From Desulfuromonadales bacterium (GTDB lineage Bacteria; Desulfobacterota; Desulfuromonadia; Desulfuromonadales; BM103), in NCBI GenBank assembly GCA_030630015.1, contig DAOVNV010000172.1:1-5283 (forward strand): a stretch of DNA of 5,283 bases, written 5' to 3'. This document shows positions 1 through 5,067 of this stretch, piece by piece (position 1 is the first letter of the stretch; the number at the start of each line of letters is the position of its first letter). The notes under the pieces were generated by a model. The model did no database searches, had not been told where the DNA came from, and worked only from the letters and a program-made list of their open reading frames with translations. The position numbers and the translations under genes were made by a program.

Positions 1-160
1 CGATTTGCTCGCTGCTGGTCGGGAAAACCACCACGTCGGGGAGATGTTGGATTCCCGGGGTCGCGTCGTAGGAGAAGGTTAGAAGATCCTCTTTCTCGTT
101 CAGGACATTCCTTGCGCCAAGGATTTCAACCAGCTTGCCGATGTCTGCTTTGCTTATCAT
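1..160 (-). CDS. glcD: FAD-linked oxidase, GlcD / D-lactate dehydrogenase (Dld-II) type, N-terminal part only
   Basis: The first 53 codons are present and the rest lies beyond the left edge. The peptide begins MISKADIGKLVEILG and contains YDATPGIQHLPDVVVFP followed by TSSEQI. This is the hallmark N-terminus of the GlcD family, just ahead of the PP-loop of the FAD-binding (vanillyl-alcohol-oxidase-type) domain. Family members oxidise glycolate or D-lactate with FAD and pass electrons to Fe-S partners or the quinone pool. The ATG at 160 is chosen because GGAGG (170-166) sits 5 nt upstream. The gene follows lldG and lldEF on the same strand after a 68-nt gap. D-lactate is the likely substrate by analogy with loci pairing Dld-II with LldEFG (Shewanella, Desulfovibrio), but the catalytic domain is not visible, so glycolate or another 2-hydroxy acid remains possible. 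The family call is firm; the substrate is inferred. Confidence 0.85.
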   Translation of the reverse strand, partial: MISKADIGKLVEILGARNVLNEKEDLLTFSYDATPGIQHLPDVVVFPTSSEQI

Positions 161-175
161 TTATGCCTCCACAGG

Positions 176-220
176 GAAAATATAATTTTCAGCTTGCCAC
201 GCCGTAGCCTCGGCGAAGGC
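176..220. repeat. Palindromic intergenic sequence between lldEF and glcD
   Basis: The 68-nt gap (161-228) contains three inverted repeats. CGCCG (200-204) pairs with CGGCG (211-215), and GCCT (207-210) pairs with AGGC (217-220); these two overlap and exclude each other. Next to glcD, GAAAATATAATTTTC (176-190) is a separate AT-rich dyad with six pairs. The GC-rich part resembles short dispersed REP-like intergenic palindromes. No T-run follows it in the minus direction, so it does not look like an intrinsic terminator. It may be a processing or stability element in the operon transcript. Multi-copy status cannot be seen from one window. Confidence 0.35.
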
Positions 221-228
221 GGGTCCCC

Positions 229-2385
229 TCAGCTCTTAGTCTTCAGCCTTTCGGCCAACAGTTCGATGGTGTGCACGGCCCGGGTCTTTTTCTCCTGTTT
301 CTCCAGTCCGCCACGGATCTGCATCAGGCAGCCTGGACAGTCCATGGCGACACAGTCGGCACCGCTGTTTTCTATATCCTTGAGTTTGTCATTCAGGATG
401 TTTTTTGAAATATCCGGATGGCTGGTGAACGAGTATGAGCCGCCGAAACCGCAGCAGCGGTCAGCGTGCTCCATCTCGACCAGCTCGGCGCCCGTGGCCC
501 GGATCAGTTCGCGCGGTTCCTGCCAGACACCGACCCCCCGCTTGAGGTGGCAGGCGTCGTGGTAGGTGACTCTCTCCGGTCCCGGTAGTCCTTCGAACCG
601 GTCGGCCGCCTGCAACTGGTTGACGATGAAGCTGGCGGCATCGACGGTGATCGCGGCCAACCGCCGGGCCTTGTCGACCCAGGCTGGGTTGTCGTGCAGA
701 TGCTCGACAAAATCGCGCTGCAGCGCGATGGTGCAGGTCGGGCAGGTGGTCAAAACAAAATCTGGATCGTCCTTGAGCAAGGCATCGATATTCTGCTTCG
801 CCATCTCGACCGCGGTCTCCTTGTCGCCGGAGTACAGGGCCGGGATGCCGCAGCAGTTCTGCTCCTTCGGGTAACTGACCTGAATATCGAGTCGGTTCAT
901 CACGGTTACCAGATCAATGCCGAGTTCCGGGTAGATGAAATCATTGGCACAGCCGCCATACAGGGCGACCTTGTAACGCGGCTGTTCGACTTGCTGCGGC
1001 AGATTGTCAAACAGGTCACGCAACGGCTTCTCCGCCACCGTCGGCAAGGTGCGCCATTCGGTCAGGGAAGAGAAGAACAGCGGCAGATGGCGGATGGTCC
1101 TCTCTCCACGGGTGACCGGCTTCTGCAGTAGACTGGCGGCGCGGATCAGGCTGTGGAACAGCTTGCGATTGCGCATCACCTTCCGGAAAACGAGTGCTTT
1201 GCCGGCGCCGATCCCTTCTGCATCCCCGACCTGTTCGCGCAGACTCAGGATAATGCTCTCCAGATCGATCTTCGATGGGCAGACGGTGACACAGGCGCGG
1301 CAGCCGATGCAGGCCCGGACCAACTCAGCGGCATGCTCCAGGCCGTGGTAGAAGGCGGTCAGGATGATGCCGATGGCGCCGATATAGATATGACCGAAGA
1401 CATGGCCGCCGACGGTCTGGTAGACCGGGCAAACGTTGGCGCAGGCGCCGCAGCGAATGCAGTTAAGGGCAGCTTTGCAGTTCGGTGACGCGGCCAGGGT
1501 GCGACGGCCGTTATCGAGCAGGACGATGTGCAGGTCTTTTGTCCCGTCGCCGCTCGGCACCGCACCGCGAATCCAGGTAACATAACTGGTCAACAGCTGG
1601 CCTGTGGCATTTTTCGGTAGAACCTGCACAATTTTGGCAGCATCTTCGAGAGTCGGCACAAGTTTTTCGATGCCGACCAGAACCACGTGGGTCGCCGGCA
1701 GGGTGCTGGTTAGGCGGGCATTCCCCTCATTGGTGACCAGGGCGATGCCGCCGGTTTCGGCGACGGCGATATTGGCGCCGGTGATGCCGATATCTGCATC
1801 GAGGTAGCTCTGACGCAATTGCTGGCGGGCGACCTCGACCAGGTGCTCGATCTCGGCCGGCTCTTCCTGACCGGTCTCTTTACCGAACAACTCGGCGATC
1901 TCCTCCTTGAACATATGGATGGCCGGCATGACCATATGGCTCGGACGCTGTCCGGCCAACTGGATGATCCACTCGCCGAGATCGGTTTCGAGGACCCTGG
2001 TCCCGGCCTTCTCCAGGGCGTCGTTCAGATGGGTCTCTTCGCTGGCCATGCTCTTGCTCTTGACGACCAGTTTTGCCCCCTTGGTGACCGCCAGTTGGGC
2101 AATGTAGTCGTTCGCCTGCTGGGCGCTGGCTGCGTGGTAGAGGGTGGCGCCGGCCGCTTCGGCGTTGCGGCAGAATTCGTCCAGGTAATGCTCAAGATTG
2201 TCGCGCACCTTGTCTTTCATATCGGAGATATCGGTTCGCAACGCTTCGAAATCGAGGCCGGCGAAAGCGTTTTCACGGGCCAGCAGGTAGGTATCGCCGA
2301 ACTGGTGCAGGGCCTGTTGCAGCTTCGGTGTGGCGAGCGCCTGATCGATCTGTGTCCGGTACAGTTGGTTGCGTTTTTTATCCAT
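229..2385 (-). CDS. lldEF: Fused L-lactate dehydrogenase Fe-S subunit LldF-LldE (LUD + 2x[4Fe-4S] + 2x CCG)
   Basis: A 718-residue cytoplasmic protein combining LldF/LutB and LldE/LutA-like parts, predicted to help oxidise L-lactate to pyruvate and pass electrons towards quinone. Roughly residues 60-300 are the LUD domain, with NIAVAETGGIALVTNEG near 205-221 and STLPATHVVLVG shortly after. Two ferredoxin-like motifs follow: CIRCGACANVCP (cysteines 309, 312, 315, 319) and CIGCRACVTVCP (359, 362, 365, 369). The C-terminal third has two CCG (cysteine-rich) domains: C479, CCG at 511-513 and CPTC at 548-551; then C612, CCG at 644-646 and CPGC at 683-686. All expected cysteines are present. The length fits the fused proteins of about 700 residues known from Desulfovibrio. 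The start is the ATG at 2385, because GGAG (2397-2394) lies 8 nt upstream; the in-frame TTG at 2391 is too close to it. It starts 2 nt after the lldG stop, suggesting translational coupling. A different 2-hydroxy acid substrate is possible. Confidence 0.92.
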   Translation of the reverse strand: MDKKRNQLYRTQIDQALATPKLQQALHQFGDTYLLARENAFAGLDFEALRTDISDMKDKVRDNLEHYLDEFCRNAEAAGATLYHAASAQQANDYIAQLAVTKGAKLVVKSKSMASEETHLNDALEKAGTRVLETDLGEWIIQLAGQRPSHMVMPAIHMFKEEIAELFGKETGQEEPAEIEHLVEVARQQLRQSYLDADIGITGANIAVAETGGIALVTNEGNARLTSTLPATHVVLVGIEKLVPTLEDAAKIVQVLPKNATGQLLTSYVTWIRGAVPSGDGTKDLHIVLLDNGRRTLAASPNCKAALNCIRCGACANVCPVYQTVGGHVFGHIYIGAIGIILTAFYHGLEHAAELVRACIGCRACVTVCPSKIDLESIILSLREQVGDAEGIGAGKALVFRKVMRNRKLFHSLIRAASLLQKPVTRGERTIRHLPLFFSSLTEWRTLPTVAEKPLRDLFDNLPQQVEQPRYKVALYGGCANDFIYPELGIDLVTVMNRLDIQVSYPKEQNCCGIPALYSGDKETAVEMAKQNIDALLKDDPDFVLTTCPTCTIALQRDFVEHLHDNPAWVDKARRLAAITVDAASFIVNQLQAADRFEGLPGPERVTYHDACHLKRGVGVWQEPRELIRATGAELVEMEHADRCCGFGGSYSFTSHPDISKNILNDKLKDIENSGADCVAMDCPGCLMQIRGGLEKQEKKTRAVHTIELLAERLKTKS

Positions 2386-2387
2386 CG

Positions 2388-2948
2388 TCAATTCTCCAGG
2401 GGATCGTCCGAGATTCCGGGCAGAAGAAGGATATGCAGCTGCTTCGGACCGTGTACGCCGATGGTCAGGACGCGCTCGATGTCGGCTGTGCGGCTCGGCC
2501 CGGTGATGTAGGCGATGAAGTTGCGCGCATCACGCTGATGCAGGGCGCGCAGGGGAGCAACGGCCGCGATCCCGTCAACCAGGATTTTGCCCGGATCGAG
2601 CAGAACAAAGTGTTGCTCGGGCAGGGTGCTGGCCAGGCGTGTCGCTTCATCGGTGCTTTCGAGGACGATGGTGCCGGTGTCGGCGATGCCGAAGTTGGCG
2701 CCGGTCAGTCCGCCTCCGGCCGCTGCCGCCTGTTGGCGAACATCACCGGTGACCAGGTTGACGCCGGCCTGTGCGAGGGTGTCCTGAATGCCGAGACGCT
2801 GCAGGCTCGGACTGTGCGGTAGGAGCAGGGTACCGGTCAGGTGCTCGGAAATGTAGGTCGCCGCAAAAACCGTGTCACAGTCCTGCAGCACGCTGGCGCT
2901 GGCCTTTTCGGCGACCCTGATAAATAGATCCAGATTTGACTCCGCCAT
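2388..2948 (-). CDS. lldG: LUD-domain lactate utilization protein LldG/LutC
   Basis: A 186-residue soluble protein of the LutC/YkgG (LUD, formerly DUF162) family. It is a required accessory subunit of the LldEFG/LutABC L-lactate oxidation complex; its exact biochemical role is not settled. Diagnostic segments are GLTGANFGIADTGTIVLES (residues 80-98), STLPEQHFVLL (107-117) and ITGPSRTADIERVLTIGVHG (148-167), followed by the C-terminal strand LHILLLPG. No signal peptide or cysteine cluster is visible, as expected. The ATG at 2948 is chosen because AGGGAGG (2960-2954) sits 5 nt upstream. A longer frame from 2978 would start inside the operator and lacks a ribosome binding site. It is the first gene of the minus-strand operon, with a predicted leader of about 31 nt, and its TGA is separated from the lldEF ATG by 2 nt. 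Confidence 0.92.
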   Translation of the reverse strand: MAESNLDLFIRVAEKASASVLQDCDTVFAATYISEHLTGTLLLPHSPSLQRLGIQDTLAQAGVNLVTGDVRQQAAAAGGGLTGANFGIADTGTIVLESTDEATRLASTLPEQHFVLLDPGKILVDGIAAVAPLRALHQRDARNFIAYITGPSRTADIERVLTIGVHGPKQLHILLLPGISDDPLEN

Positions 2949-2963
2949 GGATGCCTCCCTGTT

Positions 2964-2980
2964 AATTGGTCTTACCATTT
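2964..2980. promoter_or_regulatory. GntR/FadR-type operator at the lldG promoter
   Basis: AATTGGTCTTACCATTT is an inverted repeat with seven-base arms around CTT; six of seven arm positions pair, and only 2966/2978 fails. The core TTGGTnnnACCA matches the known operator form of FadR-subfamily GntR regulators such as PdhR and LldR. It lies 16 nt upstream of the lldG ATG and spans the predicted transcription start, a position suited to repression that is relieved by lactate or pyruvate. The regulator gene is not in this window. Confidence 0.75.
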
Positions 2981-2985
2981 AATCT

Positions 2986-3015
2986 ATCCTATGTCAGATG
3001 TGCGATGTCTGTCAA
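2986..3015 (-). promoter_or_regulatory. Predicted sigma-70 promoter of the lldG-lldEF-glcD operon
   Basis: On the minus strand a perfect -35 hexamer TTGACA (3015-3010) is followed, after 18 bp, by TAGGAT (2991-2986), which keeps the key first T, second A and last T of a -10 box. Transcription would start near 2979, inside the operator at 2964-2980, giving a leader of about 31 nt. The -10 box is imperfect, so this is a prediction. Confidence 0.55.
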
Positions 3016-3019
3016 CATC
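3004..3019. promoter_or_regulatory. Dyad overlapping the -35 box of the lld promoter
   Basis: GATGTCTGTCAACATC is a 5-bp inverted repeat (GATGT/ACATC) with a 6-bp spacer that contains most of the -35 TTGACA on the minus strand. It differs from the AATTGGTC sites, so it could bind a second transcription factor, but a dyad this short also arises by chance. Confidence 0.25.
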
Positions 3020-3140
3020 AGATTATAACCGCGCTTTGCGTATTTGCAAGATCTATCGAATAAGTAGCTGAAATAACGGCAAAAAAACAGATCTTCAAAG
3101 CGTTTTATTCAGGCCCCTAAAACAATATTCTATTTTTTCA

Positions 3141-3170
3141 TTGACAGCAGGCGCCCTTTCGGCATAGCCT
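3141..3170 (+). promoter_or_regulatory. Candidate promoter P1 of the TRAP operon
   Basis: A perfect TTGACA (3141-3146) is followed after 18 bp by TAGCCT (3165-3170), which keeps only the first T, second A and last T of the consensus. An AT-rich stretch with T6 (3133-3138) directly upstream resembles an UP element. The predicted start near 3177 adjoins the operator at 3178-3194. The arrangement mirrors the lld promoter on the other strand. The -10 box is weak. Confidence 0.4.
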
Positions 3171-3177
3171 TGCCGCA

Positions 3178-3194
3178 AATTGGTCAGACCAATA
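3178..3194. promoter_or_regulatory. Near-perfect GntR/FadR-type operator upstream of dctP
   Basis: AATTGGTCAGACCAATA pairs at seven of eight arm positions around the central A3186, with only the outermost pair failing. Its ATTGGTnnnACCAAT core is what is known for PdhR/LldR-type GntR regulators. It is the best match in the window. It would overlap the start of P1, and is centred about 41 bp upstream of the predicted P2 start. Confidence 0.78.
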
Positions 3195-3214
3195 GCGGGA
3201 AAACTAAAAGGTGT

Positions 3215-3220
3215 TATAAT
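3215..3220 (+). promoter_or_regulatory. Candidate promoter P2 of the TRAP operon (-10 box)
   Basis: A perfect TATAAT -10 hexamer, with a predicted start near 3227 and a leader of about 70 nt. No good -35 box exists at 16-18 bp (the region reads AATAGCGG), so it may need an activator or be weak. The next AATTGGTC half-site begins inside this -10 box, so a bound regulator would cover it. Confidence 0.4.
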
Positions 3221-3240
3221 TGGTCTGTTGGCAATTGGTC
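3218..3240. promoter_or_regulatory. Two direct AATTGGTC half-sites 15 bp apart
   Basis: AATTGGTC occurs at 3218-3225 and again at 3233-3240 in the same orientation, each followed by CT and T-rich sequence. Neither has a proper inverted partner at the spacing seen in the two palindromic operators. They share the exact octamer with those operators, which suggests auxiliary or lower-affinity sites for the same regulator. Confidence 0.5.
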
Positions 3241-3246
3241 TTTTAG

Positions 3247-3271
3247 CACCACTGCAACAATGCAGCTGGTG
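3247..3271 (+). other. Stem-loop in the dctP mRNA leader
   Basis: CACC (3247-3250) pairs with GGTG (3268-3271), and CTGCA (3252-3256) pairs with TGCAG (3261-3265) around an ACAA loop, with a small 1x2 internal loop between the stems. It ends 14 nt before the ribosome binding site GGGAGG (3286-3291), leaving that site open. It could protect the 5' end of an abundant transcript; no known riboswitch is recognised. Confidence 0.35.
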
Positions 3272-3296
3272 AAACCCAAATGATAGGGAGGAAGAA

Positions 3297-4454
3297 ATGA
3301 GGAAGGTAAGGATTGTATTGGGGGTTCTGCTGGCGATCTCCCTGATCGCAGCCCCGGCAGCCTTTGCTGCCAAGCGTGAGAAGTTTGGTGTCGATCAGCG
3401 CCACGTCGCAGTCAAGCAAGAGTTGCGCAAGATCAAACCTTCGGAAGAAACGTTCAAGTGGAAGATGGTCATGCCTTGGAGCAAGGGCCTGCTGTTCTAC
3501 GATTTTGCCCAGCATTTCGCCGACTCGGTCAAGCTCGCCTCCGGCGGTCGTCTGGACATCAAGGTTTTCTCGGCTGGCGAACTGGTCGGCGCCATGGAAA
3601 GTTTTGACGCCGTCTCCAAGGGATCAGCCCAGGTCGGTCACGACTGGCCCGGCTACTGGAAAGGCAAGAACGAAAACTTCATCTCCTTCGCTTCGGTCCC
3701 CTTCGGCCTCGACGCGGAAGGCTACAACATCTGGCTCTATGAGCAGGGCGGCCTGGAGCAGATGCAGGAACTCTACGGCCGTTACAACCTGGTCGTCTTC
3801 CCGGCCGGCAACGGCGGCCAGGAGATGGGCCTCTTCTCCAACAAGAAGGCCACGACCCTCAAGGACTTCAAAGGGATGCGCCTGCGCACCGTCGGCTGGT
3901 TCATGGACATCATGAATCAGGCTGGCGCTTCAGTTTCTCCCCTGCCGGGCGGCGAGGTCTACCTGGCCCTGGAGCGGGGCGTCATCGACGCCGCCGAGTT
4001 CTCCGCCCCGGCCATCAACTTCCCGATGGGCTTCGATGACATCACCAAGTATGTCATCGAACCGGGCATCCACCAGCCCTCGGTCCAGTGCTCGGTCTTT
4101 TTCAACAAGGATGCCTGGGACAGCCTGCCGGCCGACCTGAAGTGGATCGTCAAGATCGCTGCCAAGGAGACCCAGCTCTGGTCCAATGCCTGGATCGAGA
4201 ACCTCAACATCCAGGCGATCAACAAGTTCAAGGAGAAGGTCGAGTTCGTCACCATGGGCGACGCCGCCCTCTCTGCGATGGCCAAGACCACCAAGGACTA
4301 CCTGGAGAAGCTCAAGGCCAAGAATCCTGACGTCAAGAAGACCCTCGACTCGCAGGAGTCCTTCAAGCAGGACTTCGCCACCTGGCGTGAGCAGCGCGGT
4401 CGCCTCGCTCCCTGGCCGATCGATGACTACATCAACGGCAAGCACACCCAGTAA
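3297..4454 (+). CDS. dctP: TRAP transporter periplasmic solute-binding protein, DctP family (TakP-like)
   Basis: A 385-residue binding protein of the TRAP mannitol/chloroaromatic group, which includes the 2-oxoacid binder TakP and a lactate-binding Thermus protein. It captures a carboxylate in the periplasm and delivers it to DctQM. Residues 1-24 form a Sec signal peptide (positive MRKVR, hydrophobic core, APAAFA before the cut). The binding-protein fold starts near FKWKMVMPW (53-61). Family motifs are GMRLRT (193-198), whose R197 aligns with the conserved substrate-carboxylate arginine, LPGGE (216-220) and LALERGVIDAAEF (223-235), which helps form the ligand and metal pocket. The start has a strong GGGAGG (3286-3291) 5 nt upstream. 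Codons strongly favour C/G endings, fitting high expression. Divergent lactate-oxidation genes and shared operators point to lactate as ligand; pyruvate or another 2-hydroxy/2-oxo acid is possible. The family call is very secure, the ligand inferred. Confidence 0.93.
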   Translation: MRKVRIVLGVLLAISLIAAPAAFAAKREKFGVDQRHVAVKQELRKIKPSEETFKWKMVMPWSKGLLFYDFAQHFADSVKLASGGRLDIKVFSAGELVGAMESFDAVSKGSAQVGHDWPGYWKGKNENFISFASVPFGLDAEGYNIWLYEQGGLEQMQELYGRYNLVVFPAGNGGQEMGLFSNKKATTLKDFKGMRLRTVGWFMDIMNQAGASVSPLPGGEVYLALERGVIDAAEFSAPAINFPMGFDDITKYVIEPGIHQPSVQCSVFFNKDAWDSLPADLKWIVKIAAKETQLWSNAWIENLNIQAINKFKEKVEFVTMGDAALSAMAKTTKDYLEKLKAKNPDVKKTLDSQESFKQDFATWREQRGRLAPWPIDDYINGKHTQ

Positions 4455-4465
4455 CAGACAAAGCA

Positions 4466-4501
4466 ACCGGCCGGGAGTCCCCGCCTCCCGGCCGGTCTTT
4501 T
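4466..4501 (+). terminator. Intercistronic hairpin after dctP (partial terminator or 3'-end stabiliser)
   Basis: A perfect 12-bp, very GC-rich stem, ACCGGCCGGGAG (4466-4477) with CTCCCGGCCGGT (4485-4496), has a 7-nt loop and is followed by TCTTTT. It starts 12 nt after the dctP stop codon. The T-run is short and interrupted, so leaky termination or protection of the dctP mRNA 3' end is more likely than a complete stop, since dctQ and dctM continue on the same strand. Confidence 0.8.
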
Positions 4502-4508
4502 CAACTCT

Positions 4509-4528
4509 TGCCGACAACGGCATTTTTT
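4509..4528 (+). terminator. Second short hairpin with T6 tail before dctQ
   Basis: TGCCG (4509-4513) pairs with CGGCA (4518-4522) around an ACAA loop and is followed directly by six T residues. The stem is only 5 bp but the layout is that of an intrinsic terminator. With the hairpin at 4466-4496 it makes a tandem arrangement that probably reduces read-through into dctQ. It ends about 8 nt before the dctQ ribosome binding site. Confidence 0.5.
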
Positions 4529-4546
4529 GCAAAGAGAGGTTCACAG

Positions 4547-5047
4547 ATGTTCTCGATTGAGAAGAGCATTAACGGGATGAATGAAAAGATCGGCTACTTT
4601 ACCTCTTTTCTGGTCATCCCCCTGGTGCTGGTAGTCGCCTACGAGGTGGTGATGCGCTATCTCTTCAACGCCCCGACCGTCTGGGTGTTCGAAGCCACCA
4701 CCCTGATCTACGGCACCCACTTCATGATCGGCATCGCCTACACTCATAAGCACGACGGGCATGTCGCCATCGATGTGTTCGAGGCGCGCCTGCCGGAGAA
4801 ACCGCGGACCGTCCTGCGCCTGATCGTCAATCTGGTGCTGTTCATGCCGATGATCGGCATGCTGTCGATCTGGTCGGTGATCTACGCCACCGACTCCTGG
4901 CGGAACTGGGAACACGCTTCCACATCCTGGGCGCCCCCGCTCTATCCCTTCAAGACCCTGATGGCCATCGGCTTCATCCTGCTGCTATTGCAGGGCGTTG
5001 CCAAAGGGATCCACGATTTCCGTTCCCTGACCGGTAAAGCTCAATAA
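4547..5047 (+). CDS. dctQ: TRAP transporter small permease subunit, DctQ family
   Basis: A 166-residue inner-membrane protein with four predicted helices (about residues 17-37, 48-67, 88-114 and 134-155), the usual DctQ plan. The conserved segment YEVVMRYLFNAPTVWVFE (32-49) after helix 1 and GIAYTHKHDGHVAIDVF (62-78) after helix 2 are typical of the mannitol/chloroaromatic subgroup, which matches the DctP type. DctQ supports the large subunit DctM in Na+-coupled uptake of the DctP-bound acid. The ATG at 4547 is chosen because AGAGAGG (4533-4539) lies 7 nt upstream. A longer frame from a TTG at 4508 would run through the second hairpin and lacks a ribosome binding site. It is separated from dctP by 92 nt holding two hairpins, and from dctM by 20 nt. 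Confidence 0.92.
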   Translation: MFSIEKSINGMNEKIGYFTSFLVIPLVLVVAYEVVMRYLFNAPTVWVFEATTLIYGTHFMIGIAYTHKHDGHVAIDVFEARLPEKPRTVLRLIVNLVLFMPMIGMLSIWSVIYATDSWRNWEHASTSWAPPLYPFKTLMAIGFILLLLQGVAKGIHDFRSLTGKAQ

Positions 5048-5067
5048 GTTCAGCTGGAGATAAATCC

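Larger units (their letters stand above)
2949..3296. promoter_or_regulatory. Divergent control region between the lld operon and the TRAP transporter operon
   Basis: This 348-bp gene-free stretch is clearly more AT-rich than its flanks. It carries the promoters, operators and leaders of both operons, listed separately. The middle (about 3050-3140) has several A/T tracts (A7 at 3081-3087, T6 at 3133-3138) and no convincing gene; short frames across it lack ribosome binding sites and family similarity. The octamer AATTGGTC occurs four times in the region, always in plus orientation, at 2964, 3178, 3218 and 3233. Confidence 0.85.

Noticed and set aside
2386..2391. TTG start of lldEF at 2391
   Set aside because: It overlaps the lldG stop and is only 2 nt from GGAG; the ATG at 2385 has proper spacing.
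1819..2511. Plus-strand 230-codon open frame antisense to lldEF
   Set aside because: It lies opposite a gene with complete family motifs, has no ribosome binding site or recognisable domain, and is explained by the GC-rich codon bias of lldEF.
2949..2978. Longer lldG start at 2978
   Set aside because: It would place the start codon inside the operator and at the predicted transcription start. The ATG at 2948 has a strong AGGGAGG 5 nt upstream.
3049..3094. Two AGATCT copies (3049-3054 and 3089-3094) and phased A-tracts as a bent-DNA element
   Set aside because: Six-base palindromes are common by chance, and the A/T tracts are spaced at about 20, 16 and 15 bp, not at whole helical turns.
3095..3515. 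Minus-strand frames crossing the dctP leader and start
   Set aside because: They span the promoters, operators and signal peptide coding region, with no ribosome binding site or family match.
3930..4544. Minus-strand 204-codon open frame antisense to dctP
   Set aside because: It reads as low-complexity Leu/Gly/Asp/Val-rich protein, the mirror of the biased dctP codons, and runs through the intercistronic hairpins.
4508..4546. TTG start of dctQ at 4508
   Set aside because: The added residues would be encoded by the hairpin and T-run, and no ribosome binding site precedes it; AGAGAGG serves the ATG at 4547.
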